This document shows positions 22,493-30,977 of a stretch of 64,000 nt of DNA, one piece after another. Numbering within the stretch: the first letter of the stretch is position 1; the number at the start of each line of letters is the position of its first letter. The notes under the pieces are model-generated. The model searched no databases. It was not told where the DNA came from and saw only the letters and a program-made list of their open reading frames with translations. This DNA is from Venatoribacter pacificus (GTDB lineage Bacteria; Pseudomonadota; Gammaproteobacteria; Pseudomonadales; Oceanobacteraceae): assembly GCF_025318105.1 (NCBI RefSeq), contig NZ_JAOANI010000015.1, forward strand, positions 1 to 64,000. Direction: 5' to 3'. The position numbers and the translations under genes are program-made.

Positions 22493-23635
22493 ATGTTGAT
22501 TGGTGTACCTAAGGAAATCTATCCTGGGGAAGCTCGGGTCGCCCTGATCCCTGCCGGGATCCAGACCCTGCTGACCGCCGGCTTTGAAGTCGTGATTCAG
22601 GAAGGCGCAGGCGATGCAGCCCACTTCGGGGATGAAGAATACCGCAGCAGCGGTGCCAGCATTGCACCAACCGCTGAGTCTCTGTACGAACAGGCCGACA
22701 TCATTCTGAAAGTCCGCCAGCCACTGGACAGCGAAGTGCCACTGCTGAAAGAAGGCACCACGCTGATCTGTATGCTGGACGCCTGGTTCAACCAGCCTCT
22801 GGTACAGCAACTGGCCGAGCGTAAAGTACGCTCTTTCGCGCTGGAATTTATTCCACGTACCACCCGTGCACAGTCAATGGACGTACTCAGCTCCATGGGC
22901 GCGATCTCCGGCTACCGTTCTGTTCTGACCGGTGCGATGGCGCTGCCACAGTACTTCCCGATGCTGATGACCGCCGCCGGTACTATTCACCCGGCACGCG
23001 TATTCATCATTGGTGCCGGTGTTGCCGGTCTGATGGCAATCTCTACCGCCCGTCGTCTGGGTGCGGTGGTTGAAGCCTACGACACCCGTGCAGAAGTCCG
23101 TGAACAGGTTGAATCGCTGGGTGCCAAGTTCGTTGAATTCGACCTGCCACAGGAAGAAGGCGGCGCTACCGGCGGCTACGCCACGGAGAAATCTGAAGAG
23201 TTCTACCGTATGCAGCGTGAACAGATGACCGCCAAAGTCTCCCAGGCGGATCTGGTCATCACCACGGCGGCGATCCCCGGCAAGATGTCACCACGTCTGA
23301 TCACCAAAGACATGCTGCATTACATGAAGAAAGGTTCGGTCATCGTCGACCTGGCTGCCGAGCGTGGCGGTAACGTCGAAGGCACCGTGGCCGGCGAAAA
23401 AGTGTACGTCGATGGCGTCACCATCATTGGCTACACCGACCACCCGGGCCGTGTACCCGTACACGCGTCCCAACTGCTGACGAAAAACGTCTCCACCTTC
23501 CTGCTGAACATGTCGAAAGAAGGCGTGCTCAACGTGAATATGGATGACGACATCGTGGCCGCCACTTTGGTTACCGAAGATGGTGAAATCAAACACGCGG
23601 GCCTGAAAGCCCTGATCGAGAAGGAATCAGTCTGA
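22493..23635 (+). CDS. pntAA: NAD(P) transhydrogenase subunit alpha, part 1 (NAD-binding)
   Basis: Soluble dI domain of the proton-translocating transhydrogenase, binding NAD(H); 380 aa. It starts MLIGVPKEIYPGEARVALIP. The Rossmann motif GAGVAGLMAISTARRLGAVV and the RQD-loop neighbourhood (YDTRAEVREQVESLG) are clear. The alpha subunit is split, with the membrane part encoded by the next gene; the stop and next start overlap as TGATG. It works with PntAB and PntB to make NADPH at the expense of the proton gradient. Confidence 0.95.
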   Translation: MLIGVPKEIYPGEARVALIPAGIQTLLTAGFEVVIQEGAGDAAHFGDEEYRSSGASIAPTAESLYEQADIILKVRQPLDSEVPLLKEGTTLICMLDAWFNQPLVQQLAERKVRSFALEFIPRTTRAQSMDVLSSMGAISGYRSVLTGAMALPQYFPMLMTAAGTIHPARVFIIGAGVAGLMAISTARRLGAVVEAYDTRAEVREQVESLGAKFVEFDLPQEEGGATGGYATEKSEEFYRMQREQMTAKVSQADLVITTAAIPGKMSPRLITKDMLHYMKKGSVIVDLAAERGGNVEGTVAGEKVYVDGVTIIGYTDHPGRVPVHASQLLTKNVSTFLLNMSKEGVLNVNMDDDIVAATLVTEDGEIKHAGLKALIEKESV

Positions 23636-23919
23636 TGGAAATGTTCATCATGAGCCTGACCATTTTCGTGCTGGCGATTTTCGTCGGCGTGGAAGTGATC
23701 AACAAAGTACCCCCTACGCTGCACACTCCGCTGATGAGCGGTACTAACGCGATTTCCGGCATCGTCGTGGTTGGCGCCATTTTAAGTTCCGGCGGCAGCG
23801 AGCACACCACTGTGCTGTCTACCGTGCTGGGCGTCGCCGCCATCATTCTGGCAACCATCAACATCGTGGCCGGTTTTATGGTAACCGACCGCATGCTGAA
23901 CATGTTCAAAAAGAAATAA
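23635..23919 (+). CDS. pntAB: NAD(P) transhydrogenase subunit alpha, part 2 (membrane)
   Basis: 94-aa membrane subunit (dII part) of transhydrogenase with three or more hydrophobic helices (MSLTIFVLAIFVGVEVINKV, NAISGIVVVGAIL, VLGVAAIILATINIVAGFMV). The HTPLMSGTNAISG motif is diagnostic. Its start overlaps the pntAA stop (TGATG) and pntB follows after 14 bp, so the three genes are translationally linked. Its size is normal for split PntA. Confidence 0.95.
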   Translation: MEMFIMSLTIFVLAIFVGVEVINKVPPTLHTPLMSGTNAISGIVVVGAILSSGGSEHTTVLSTVLGVAAIILATINIVAGFMVTDRMLNMFKKK

Positions 23920-23933
23920 GGTAGCGGGACACA

Positions 23934-25343
23934 ATGGAAATTCTGATTAATTTAGGTTACCTGGCTGCCGCAGTGCTGTTTATTTTCGGCATCAAAGGCA
24001 TGACCACTCCAAAAACCGCCGTGCGCGGTAACCAACTGTCCGCTATCGGTATGCTGGTTGCGGTTGTTGCCGCCCTGCTGGATCACAACGTCGTGCGCTT
24101 CGAATTCATCATCATCGGCGTTCTGGTCGGTGGTGCTATCGGTGCCCTTATCGCCAAGAAAGTGGCCATGACCGACATGCCGGAAATGGTCGCCAGCCTG
24201 AACGGTATTGGTGGCGGTGCTTCCCTGCTGGTTGCGGCAGCCAACTACCTGGAAAGCCAGAAGCTGGCTGACATGGGTCAGTTCACGGCCTCTTACGACT
24301 GGTCGCTGGCGGTTATTCTGTCGATTCTGATCGGTGCGGTAACCCTGACCGGCTCGTTCGTCGCCGTCGGCAAACTGAAAGGCAAAATCGGTGACAGCAG
24401 CAAAGTGATGCTGTTTAAAGCCATCGTCAAACTGTGCTTCCTGATCCTGATCGGTGGTGCGGCTTACTTCGCCATCGTTGATCCGCTGCACTCCGACATG
24501 CTGGTTGCCGGCCTGATTGTGGTCTGTCTGATTCTGGGTGTTTCTCTGGTGATGCCAATCGGCGGTGCCGATATGCCGGTTGTGGTTTCTCTGCTGAACT
24601 CCTACTCCGGTCTGGCCGGTGCCGCTGCCGGTTTCGTCCTGGGCAATAACGGCCTGATCATCACCGGTTCTCTGGTCGGCGCGTCCGGTATCATCCTGAC
24701 CACCATCATGTGTAAGGCGATGAACCGCTCCCTGACCAACGTTCTGTTCGGTGGCTCTATGGCCGCAGCAGCCGGTATCACCAAGTCAGAGAACGATGCT
24801 TTCTACGAAGGCAAAGTGAAGTTCTCTTCCGCTGACGAGCTGGCGATGTTGTTAGACGGCGCGCAAAAAGTGGTCTTTGTACCGGGTTACGGTCTGGCCG
24901 TTGCTCAGGCACAGCACGCCACGCGCGAACTGGCCAGCATGCTGGAAGCCAAAGGCTGCGACGTGAAGTACGCCATCCACCCGGTTGCCGGCCGTATGCC
25001 TGGCCACATGAACGTACTGCTGGCGGAAGCCGAAGTGCCGTACGATCAGCTGGTAGAAATGGACACCATCAACCCTGAGTTCTCGCAGACTGATGTGGCC
25101 ATCGTACTGGGCGCCAACGACGTGGTGAACCCGGCCGCGTCCAAAGACCCGGCGTCACCGATCTTCGGTATGCCGATTCTGGATGTACACAACGCCAAAA
25201 CCGTTGTGGTGGTTAAGCGTGGTCTGTCACCCGGCTTCGCCGGTATCCCGAACGAACTGTTCATCCGCGACAACAGCCTGATGGTATCTGGCGATGCAAA
25301 GAAAGTTCTGCAGGAAACCATCAGCGCTCTGAAAGATCTGTAA
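23934..25343 (+). CDS. pntB: NAD(P) transhydrogenase subunit beta
   Basis: 469 aa. The N-terminal half is the multi-helix dII membrane domain; the C-terminal dIII domain binds NADP(H), with GYGLAVAQAQHATRELASML, HPVAGRMPGHMNVLLAEAEV and the VVVKRGLSPGFAGIPNELF segment. It closes the pntAA-pntAB-pntB operon and is followed by a strong terminator. Its stop codon lies in a 9-bp tandem repeat that supplies a second in-frame stop nine bases later. Confidence 0.96.
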   Translation: MEILINLGYLAAAVLFIFGIKGMTTPKTAVRGNQLSAIGMLVAVVAALLDHNVVRFEFIIIGVLVGGAIGALIAKKVAMTDMPEMVASLNGIGGGASLLVAAANYLESQKLADMGQFTASYDWSLAVILSILIGAVTLTGSFVAVGKLKGKIGDSSKVMLFKAIVKLCFLILIGGAAYFAIVDPLHSDMLVAGLIVVCLILGVSLVMPIGGADMPVVVSLLNSYSGLAGAAAGFVLGNNGLIITGSLVGASGIILTTIMCKAMNRSLTNVLFGGSMAAAAGITKSENDAFYEGKVKFSSADELAMLLDGAQKVVFVPGYGLAVAQAQHATRELASMLEAKGCDVKYAIHPVAGRMPGHMNVLLAEAEVPYDQLVEMDTINPEFSQTDVAIVLGANDVVNPAASKDPASPIFGMPILDVHNAKTVVVVKRGLSPGFAGIPNELFIRDNSLMVSGDAKKVLQETISALKDL

Positions 25344-25359
25344 GATCTGTAAGATCTGA
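25333..25359 (+). repeat. Three tandem copies of a 9-bp unit over the pntB stop codon
   Basis: AAGATCTGT is repeated three times head to tail (the last copy ends in A). The first unit contributes the end of pntB (Lys-Asp-Leu-stop) and the second repeats the same Asp-Leu-stop in frame. Slippage here would change only a tail after the first stop. Confidence 0.85.
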
Positions 25360-25366
25360 CGTGCGT

Positions 25367-25393
25367 AAAAAGCGCCCTGCGGGGCGCTTTTTT
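25367..25393 (+). terminator. Rho-independent terminator of the pnt operon
   Basis: AAAAAGCGCCC-TGCG-GGGCGCTTTTTT: perfect 11-bp stem, 4-nt loop, T run. The flanking A and T runs make it able to act on both strands. It begins 24 bp after the pntB stop. Confidence 0.9.
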
Positions 25394-25458
25394 ATGCCCG
25401 CTGTGCCAGTCTGCAAAAGCAATAACACGCCCGACAGCGGCAGAGCTTTCAGGCAGGC

Positions 25459-25509
25459 GGCAACCAAGCCTCAGCCCGGGATCGGTAACCAAGCTCTCAG
25501 TCCGGGATC
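25459..25509. repeat. Imperfect direct repeat of ~25 bp, two units
   Basis: GGCAACCAAGCCTCAGCCCGG-type unit at 25459-25483 is repeated as GGTAACCAAGCTCTCAGTCCGG at 25484-25509 (a few changes and one inserted base), with the first bases of a third copy after it. It sits between two terminators and has no coding role. Confidence 0.7.
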
Positions 25510-25568
25510 GGCAAGAGAACCTTCGGCCCGCAGTCAGCTGACCACAATGAATGTCTGTCTGATAAACG

Positions 25569-25593
25569 AAAAAAGCGCCCCGAAGGGCGCTTT
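25569..25593 (-). terminator. Rho-independent terminator for the 634-aa membrane protein gene
   Basis: On the minus strand AAAGCGCCC-TTCG-GGGCGCTTT is followed by a T run. It lies 20 bp beyond the stop of the minus-strand gene at 25613 and has a stable UUCG loop. Confidence 0.85.
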
Positions 25594-25612
25594 CAGTAAG
25601 CAGACATCAGAT

Positions 25613-27517
25613 TTACTGCCTGTTGTCGTCCGCATCCTGTGATGCGGTTAAAGCTGCAACTTCCTCTTCTTCCGGAGCCGCCAGAGTACGCATGTCACCG
25701 TCATCGGATTTGCTGATGCGGTTTACCTGATAAATCCGCTCGGCATTGGCCAGATCTTTTTCATTATTGATCGAGGCAATGAATTCACGACCGCGCAGGA
25801 AGCCGTGGATTTCACCGACAATGGCATCCATCTCTTGTTTGTCTTCTGTCATTCCCAGAATCAAACGCGGCATTTCCAGGTTCTGCATACCACTGGTGGC
25901 ATAGGTCGAAGATTCAATACGCGACACCAGAATCCACGGCGTAATCGAGCTGCGCACCACCACGTTTTCGGAGCGGGTGGAATCGTTATAGGCCATACCT
26001 GTAGAGATTTTACTTTCGGTATAGGTGCCTTCTGTTTTCATCGACATCAGCAGGCTGCTGAACTGCATTTCTGACCAGAAGGTATGCGCCACATTGGTCA
26101 GCATGCGAGCCGCAAACACCACGGCGAAGAATGCAAACAACAGGGTCAGGAAGGTGCTGGCTTCAGCGCCGATCAGCGTGCTCAGTTCCAGTACAGTGCT
26201 GTCTTTCAGACCGCCCGGATGGGCAGCAAAAAAGGCTTTCAGTGCCGCAGCCGATTCAAACCCCTGATTAAACAGCACATACAGCAGCACCGCGCTGCCG
26301 ACCGTCAGCAGCTGACCGCTGATCGTGCTGAGCAGGCGTAAGCGGGTAAAACGCTTACTGAAGTTCATGGCGCGGAATTCCGGCTGAGTTTCAATCAACA
26401 ACTGCCCTTTAAACGTCCCTTTACCCTGGCTTTGTTCCTGCAGCTGAGGTTCAAAATCACGGTAAATACGATTGGGAATATCATGGCTGCGGCGGTTGGC
26501 CAGCACGATGTTTTCGATATTGATGAAGATTTCATTGGGATGCACCGACTCCTGCATATTATCGCGGTATTCGCTGACCGCCGTGCTGCGGTTATTCAGG
26601 GTCATACGCTCGCGCACCAGCAGGAAAGCCGGAATTAATACCGCCGCAGTCATCACCAGCAGCAGCATCAGATTCAGCCAGGCATCGAACACCATCAGGT
26701 TATCCAGACTGGCGCTCAGCTTATCCAGATTTTTGCCGCTCAGATTGGCGGTCAGCTGAGAATGGCCGTAACCAATCAGTACCGGCACCACAATGGCAAA
26801 CGCAAACAAACGGCTGAGACCAGCGGCGGTTTTACGGTGCAGGCTCTGATTGCGACCCGTGTTCATATTGTTGGCCGCACTGCGCCAGATAAAGGTCAGA
26901 TACACCAACAACAACAACGACATAATGGTGTTGATCAGCTCGCCGGCACTGCCCGCTAACCCGGTGGCGGTAACAAAAAAGGCCAGAGCAAAGGCGGTCA
27001 GGCCGACCAGCGTCGAGGACAGTACCGCCGCCAGCTCCTGCACCAGATTACGCAGCGGATAAGGCGTCAGAATCAGGCCGGGAATCAGCGAATGCACCAG
27101 ACGCGAAAGCCAGCCCGTGGGTTCGCTGAAGGTCATATTCTTACGCCCCATCAGCATCGACTCGAGACGCTCGGCGCTGTAGGCCAGTGCACCGGATTTC
27201 TTTTCCAGCTCGGCATTTTCACGCTCGCTCTGCGCATAGTTGTAGGCCAGCGACGACGGCACCGAACGGCCCACATAAAAGCGGAATAACTGAATCGCGG
27301 CACTGGCCAGCGTGCGCAGTCCCCAGGTCAGCAAAAACAGACCGAGGAAAACCATGCCCCAGGCTTTTACCGGATTGTGCTTCAGTGTTTCGGCCACCCC
27401 AAACAGAGGAAGCAGTGCCAATGCACTGATCAGAATGCCAGACAGCAGTTTGATTTTGCCTTCGGTTTTAAACGGGTTGGTAATGCCGAGGGACTGGCTG
27501 CCGTAATCAAAAGCCAT
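25613..27517 (-). CDS. Large multi-spanning membrane protein of unknown function
   Basis: 634 aa, not recognised. Hydrophobic segments appear at about residues 25-42, 53-75, 155-200 (two), 230-250, 275-300, 395-420 and 445-475, giving roughly eight to nine membrane helices; the C-terminal ~150 residues are soluble and end in an acidic tail (APEEEEVAALTASQDADDNR). A cytoplasmic segment between helices holds YRDNMQESVHPNEIFINIEN and FKGQLLIETQPEFRAMNFSK. No transport or enzyme signature is visible. It is monocistronic, with its own terminator, and unrelated to the pnt genes. It may belong to a lineage-specific family. Confidence 0.6.
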   Translation of the reverse strand: MAFDYGSQSLGITNPFKTEGKIKLLSGILISALALLPLFGVAETLKHNPVKAWGMVFLGLFLLTWGLRTLASAAIQLFRFYVGRSVPSSLAYNYAQSERENAELEKKSGALAYSAERLESMLMGRKNMTFSEPTGWLSRLVHSLIPGLILTPYPLRNLVQELAAVLSSTLVGLTAFALAFFVTATGLAGSAGELINTIMSLLLLVYLTFIWRSAANNMNTGRNQSLHRKTAAGLSRLFAFAIVVPVLIGYGHSQLTANLSGKNLDKLSASLDNLMVFDAWLNLMLLLVMTAAVLIPAFLLVRERMTLNNRSTAVSEYRDNMQESVHPNEIFINIENIVLANRRSHDIPNRIYRDFEPQLQEQSQGKGTFKGQLLIETQPEFRAMNFSKRFTRLRLLSTISGQLLTVGSAVLLYVLFNQGFESAAALKAFFAAHPGGLKDSTVLELSTLIGAEASTFLTLLFAFFAVVFAARMLTNVAHTFWSEMQFSSLLMSMKTEGTYTESKISTGMAYNDSTRSENVVVRSSITPWILVSRIESSTYATSGMQNLEMPRLILGMTEDKQEMDAIVGEIHGFLRGREFIASINNEKDLANAERIYQVNRISKSDDGDMRTLAAPEEEEVAALTASQDADDNRQ

Positions 27518-27743
27518 GAATATCGTTCCTTGAACAGGTTAGTAAGAATCGTTTTGTCATACGCCAAAGACCGGCCATGCGGAGCAAAACGGCGTGGCCC
27601 GCCATAATAAGTAATCGCTGATCAGCTGCAAGCCGGATTTGCATAATCGTCCGGACACCAGCCACAGCACAGAGTCCACACGGCAGTGCCCGCTGACACA
27701 CCGGCAGTCATGGATAAAAAGAGAAAGAAGGAAAAGAGACGAC

Positions 27744-28787
27744 TTATGGCGCTGACGGCGTGCCCTGCTGCATGCCGGGCAGAGCCGCCCGACGCAACGC
27801 TTTGGGTGACTGCCCAAACCAGCGGTGACAGGCGCGGGTCAGTGAACTCGGATCACCATAACCAAGCTGCAGCGCCACTTCGGTCAGGGGAATCTGGCTG
27901 TGCGGCAACAGAGTCTGCAGCCGCTCGCGGCGCAGGTTATCGACAATATCTTCAAAGCGCATACCCAGTGCCGCCAGCTGACGCTGCAACTGGTGACGGG
28001 GCATCTGCAGCTGCGTTGCAATCACGGGCAGCGTGCAGTTACCCGTTGCCAGCGAACGTTCCACCAGCGTGCTGACCTGCTGACCGAGATCAAGGGGCGA
28101 ACGCTGAATCAGATAACGCACGGTACGCGCCGCGGCTTCCTGCAGATCGCGGTTGGCCGCATCAATGGGAAGCGTCAGCAGGCTGGCGGGAAAGCGCAAG
28201 CTGTCTTCCGCCTGCTGCAACGCCACCGGGCAACCCAGCAAGCGGCGATAGCGGGCCAGACTGAGCGGTGAATCGTGCTGAAAGCTGAGTTGCCAGTCGC
28301 GGCCTTCGCGGCGGCTGATCATGCGCATAAAAGCCAGCGACACCGCATACGGCAGCTCGGTAACGTGACGCCGTACTTCGCCCTGCAGTATCAGGTTATG
28401 GCGCAGGCGCAGCACGGCGTCATCGCCCTCGATGCTGACGGTGAGAGTCAGGCCCGGCGAGTGGTAAGGCATATAGCGCCCCACCAGCTCCAGCGCGTCC
28501 CCCACGCAACCAGCGTGCTGGGCCGCCAGAGCAATCGGCCCCAGCACCGACAGGTTTTGCCTGGCCGCCAGCAGAATGCCGAAGTCGGGTTTATTCAGCG
28601 CCGCGGCGGCATCGCTGATCAGCTCGGCGAAAGCACGCAACGGCAGGCTGAACTGCTCGTCTTCCAGCTCCCGCACGGTTAACCCTTTGGCAGCCAGCAG
28701 CGCGGCCGCATCGCCACCCAGCTGTTTTACCAACGGCACAAACCCGGTCAGTGCCCGGGTTCTTACCAGAAACTCTGCACGCGTCAT
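27744..28787 (-). CDS. AraC-family transcriptional regulator
   Basis: 347 aa from MTRAEFLVRTRALTGFVPLV (28787); 48 upstream in-frame codons are hydrophobic and rejected. The N-terminal ~200 residues resemble the arabinose_bd-type sensor of OruR/ArgR-like regulators; the C-terminal AraC HTH includes RRERLQTLLPHSQIPLTEVA and LGYGDPSSLTRACHRWFGQS. It is divergent from the acyl-CoA synthetase gene, and the 96-bp gap holds three phased repeats, so that gene is its likely target. The inducer may be a fatty acid or aromatic acid; this is a guess. Confidence 0.85.
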   Translation of the reverse strand: MTRAEFLVRTRALTGFVPLVKQLGGDAAALLAAKGLTVRELEDEQFSLPLRAFAELISDAAAALNKPDFGILLAARQNLSVLGPIALAAQHAGCVGDALELVGRYMPYHSPGLTLTVSIEGDDAVLRLRHNLILQGEVRRHVTELPYAVSLAFMRMISRREGRDWQLSFQHDSPLSLARYRRLLGCPVALQQAEDSLRFPASLLTLPIDAANRDLQEAAARTVRYLIQRSPLDLGQQVSTLVERSLATGNCTLPVIATQLQMPRHQLQRQLAALGMRFEDIVDNLRRERLQTLLPHSQIPLTEVALQLGYGDPSSLTRACHRWFGQSPKALRRAALPGMQQGTPSAP

Positions 28788-28794
28788 CTTGTAT

Positions 28795-28862
28795 CCAAAT
28801 GCCAAGTAAATGTTGCCAAATGCCAAGTAATTAAAGTGGCCCGATGGGAATATGACAAGTAA
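28795..28862. promoter_or_regulatory. Three phased half-sites, probable AraC-type operator
   Basis: CCAAATGCCAAGTAA occurs perfectly twice (28795-28809, 28816-28830), 21 bp apart, and the core recurs as GACAAGTAA at 28854-28862, 32 bp further. Spacings of two and three helical turns put all copies on one face of the DNA, as expected for an AraC-type dimer or tetramer. It lies between the regulator and the acyl-CoA synthetase, 21-89 bp upstream of the latter's start. Confidence 0.7.
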
Positions 28863-28883
28863 TAAAAACAAGAGGTCACACAC

Positions 28884-30779
28884 ATGATTGGGCAATATCA
28901 GGACATCCTGACCATCGAGCAGGCAGCACAACCCAACGCCGCACTGGCGAACACTTACGAATTACTGCAACAGAGCGCGCAGCAGTTTGGCCCCGAACCG
29001 GCACTGAGTTTTTTCTTTCATGTCGACGATCACCACCAGCCACACCGCTGGAACTACCGCGAGCTGTTTGCCGACGTCACCCGCGCCGCCAATCTGTTCC
29101 GCCGCTTAGGTGTCGGGCGTGGCGATGTAGTGGCGCTGATTCTGCCTAACCTGCCGGAAACCCATATCGCCATGTGGGGTGCCGAGACCGCCGGTATCGC
29201 CTTTGCCGTCAACAACCAGCTGGAAAGTACGCAGCTGAGCGAGCTGCTGCGCACCGCCAAAACCCGCTGGGTTGTCACCGTGGATGCCGGGGTGGATGCC
29301 GATATGTGGGCGCGTACCGCGCAGGCCTGCGCCGGTTTGCCTGACCTGCAGGGCATTCTGCGCGTCAGCGGTCAGCGTTACGGCGTCAGTCCGGTGCCTG
29401 CGGGCATGAGCAATGAACTGCCGCTACTGAGTTTTAACGACCTGCTGGAAGCCGCCCCGGCGGATGAACTGCTGTTCGATGCGCCACAGGCTGACGATAT
29501 TGCCGCTTACTTCTGTACCGGCGGCACCACCGGTTTGCCGAAGATTGCCCGCCACAGCCAGCGTAACGAAGTGATCTTCGCCGGCCAGCTGAATGCGGCT
29601 GTCGGCGGTTCGATGCTCGGCCGTGGCCGCACCGTACTGACCGCTCTGCCGCTGTTCCATGTCAATGCGCTGCTCGGAACCGGACTGGCCGCCTTCGCCA
29701 GTGGCAGCCACGTGCTGCTGGCCGCGCCGGCGGGTTTCCGCGCGCCGGGGCTGATTCCGCGCTTCTGGGAAATCGTTGCCACCCACAAGGTGAATGGTTA
29801 CTCCGGCGTACCAACTATTTATGCCGCACTGTTGCAGGTGCCCTTTGGCGACTGGGATATCAGCTCGCTCAGTGCTGCCATCTGCGGTGCCGCGCCCATG
29901 CCAGCAGAACTGATCCGTCGCTTTGAGCAGCAATGCGGACTGCGCGTACTGGAAGGCTATGGCCTGACCGAAGGCGTCTGTGCTTCGTCGGTCAGCCCGG
30001 TGAAAGGCGAGCTGCGTCCGGGCTCTATTGGCATGCGTCTGCCGTGGCAGGACATGCGTGCCATGGTGCTGGATGAACACGGGCAGTGGCTGCGCGATGC
30101 GCAGACCGACGAAACCGGTGTGATCTGCATCAGCGGCCCGAACGTCTTTCAGGGCTATCTCGACGATGCCCACAACCACGGCGTCTGGTTCACCACGCCT
30201 GAGGGCCAGCACTGGTTCAACACCGGCGATCTGGGCCGCTGCGATGCCGAAGGCTTCTTCTGGCTTACCGGGCGTAAAAAAGAACTGATAATCCGTGGTG
30301 GTCATAACATCGACCCACGCAGTATTGAAGATGCGCTGGCAGCCCACCCGGCAGTAGCGATGTGCGCTGCGGTCGGCCGTCCGGATATCTATGCCGGCGA
30401 GCTGCCGGTGGCCTATGTGCAACTGCGTCAGGGCGTCAGTGTCAGTGATGAAGAACTGCTGGAGCACGCGCGTCAGCACATTGCCGAGCGCCCGGCGGTG
30501 CCGAAAGCGCTGATTGTGGTTGATGCGCTGCCGCTGACCGCTGTGGGTAAAACCTTCAAGCCGGCGCTGATGATGCGTGAAGTCGAACTGGCCGTGCGCC
30601 GCGAAGCGGAATTACTCGGTCTGGCACTGGAGCAGGTGGACGTTGAGCAGGAGCCGAAGCGTGGCATCGTGGCGCGCTATCGCTGTCGTGCTGACAGCCA
30701 GACGCTGACCCCGAACCTGGCCGCGGATCTGGCAAAGGTGCTGGCCGGCTATACCTTCTGCAGCGAGGCTGTTCACTGA
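28884..30779 (+). CDS. Acyl-CoA synthetase (AMP-forming)
   Basis: 631 aa ANL-superfamily ligase that adenylates an acid and transfers it to CoA. The P-loop-like A3 motif CTGGTTGLPKIARHSQ, the LEGYGLTEG motif (A5), NTGDLGRCDAEGFFWLTGRK (A7/A8) and the catalytic lysine region LTAVGKTFKPAL near residue 570 are present. About 60 residues beyond the usual end form an extra C-terminal tail. The substrate cannot be told; the family includes medium-chain, branched and aromatic acids. It is divergent from an AraC-type regulator whose putative sites lie in its promoter. Confidence 0.88.
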   Translation: MIGQYQDILTIEQAAQPNAALANTYELLQQSAQQFGPEPALSFFFHVDDHHQPHRWNYRELFADVTRAANLFRRLGVGRGDVVALILPNLPETHIAMWGAETAGIAFAVNNQLESTQLSELLRTAKTRWVVTVDAGVDADMWARTAQACAGLPDLQGILRVSGQRYGVSPVPAGMSNELPLLSFNDLLEAAPADELLFDAPQADDIAAYFCTGGTTGLPKIARHSQRNEVIFAGQLNAAVGGSMLGRGRTVLTALPLFHVNALLGTGLAAFASGSHVLLAAPAGFRAPGLIPRFWEIVATHKVNGYSGVPTIYAALLQVPFGDWDISSLSAAICGAAPMPAELIRRFEQQCGLRVLEGYGLTEGVCASSVSPVKGELRPGSIGMRLPWQDMRAMVLDEHGQWLRDAQTDETGVICISGPNVFQGYLDDAHNHGVWFTTPEGQHWFNTGDLGRCDAEGFFWLTGRKKELIIRGGHNIDPRSIEDALAAHPAVAMCAAVGRPDIYAGELPVAYVQLRQGVSVSDEELLEHARQHIAERPAVPKALIVVDALPLTAVGKTFKPALMMREVELAVRREAELLGLALEQVDVEQEPKRGIVARYRCRADSQTLTPNLAADLAKVLAGYTFCSEAVH

Positions 30780-30780
30780 G

Positions 30781-30830
30781 CCCTGAACCAGAAGCACTGA
30801 ATCAGAAACCCTGAGCCAGAAGCCCTGAGC
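30781..30830 (+). repeat. 14-bp tandem repeat, about 3.6 units
   Basis: Directly after the acyl-CoA synthetase stop: CCCTGAACCAGAAG, CACTGAATCAGAAA, CCCTGAGCCAGAAG, then CCCTGAGC. The units differ at one to four positions. No coding frame continues through it. Confidence 0.85.
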
Positions 30831-30838
30831 AAAACCGT

Positions 30839-30871
30839 ATCGCCCGGAGTGACCTGTCACTTCCGGGCGAT
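30839..30871 (+). terminator. Long stem-loop after the acyl-CoA synthetase gene, possible terminator
   Basis: ATCGCCCGGA-GTGAC pairs with GTCAC-T-TCCGGGCGAT, a 15-bp stem with a one-base bulge and 3-nt loop. It lacks a downstream T run, so it may be a processing or RNA-stability hairpin rather than an intrinsic terminator. Confidence 0.45.
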
Positions 30872-30977
30872 GCCTTGCTATCCCTCAGGCGCAGAACAGG
30901 TTGCCCTGACCTTCCTTTACCCATAAGCCCGCACTCCTGAGTTATTATTAACACCCTCATTATTAGTGGAGTCAGAT

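Noticed and set aside
28788..28931. 48-residue N-terminal extension of the AraC-type regulator
   Set aside because: It would cover the operator repeats and overlap the divergent gene; the sensor domain starts at MTRAEFL.
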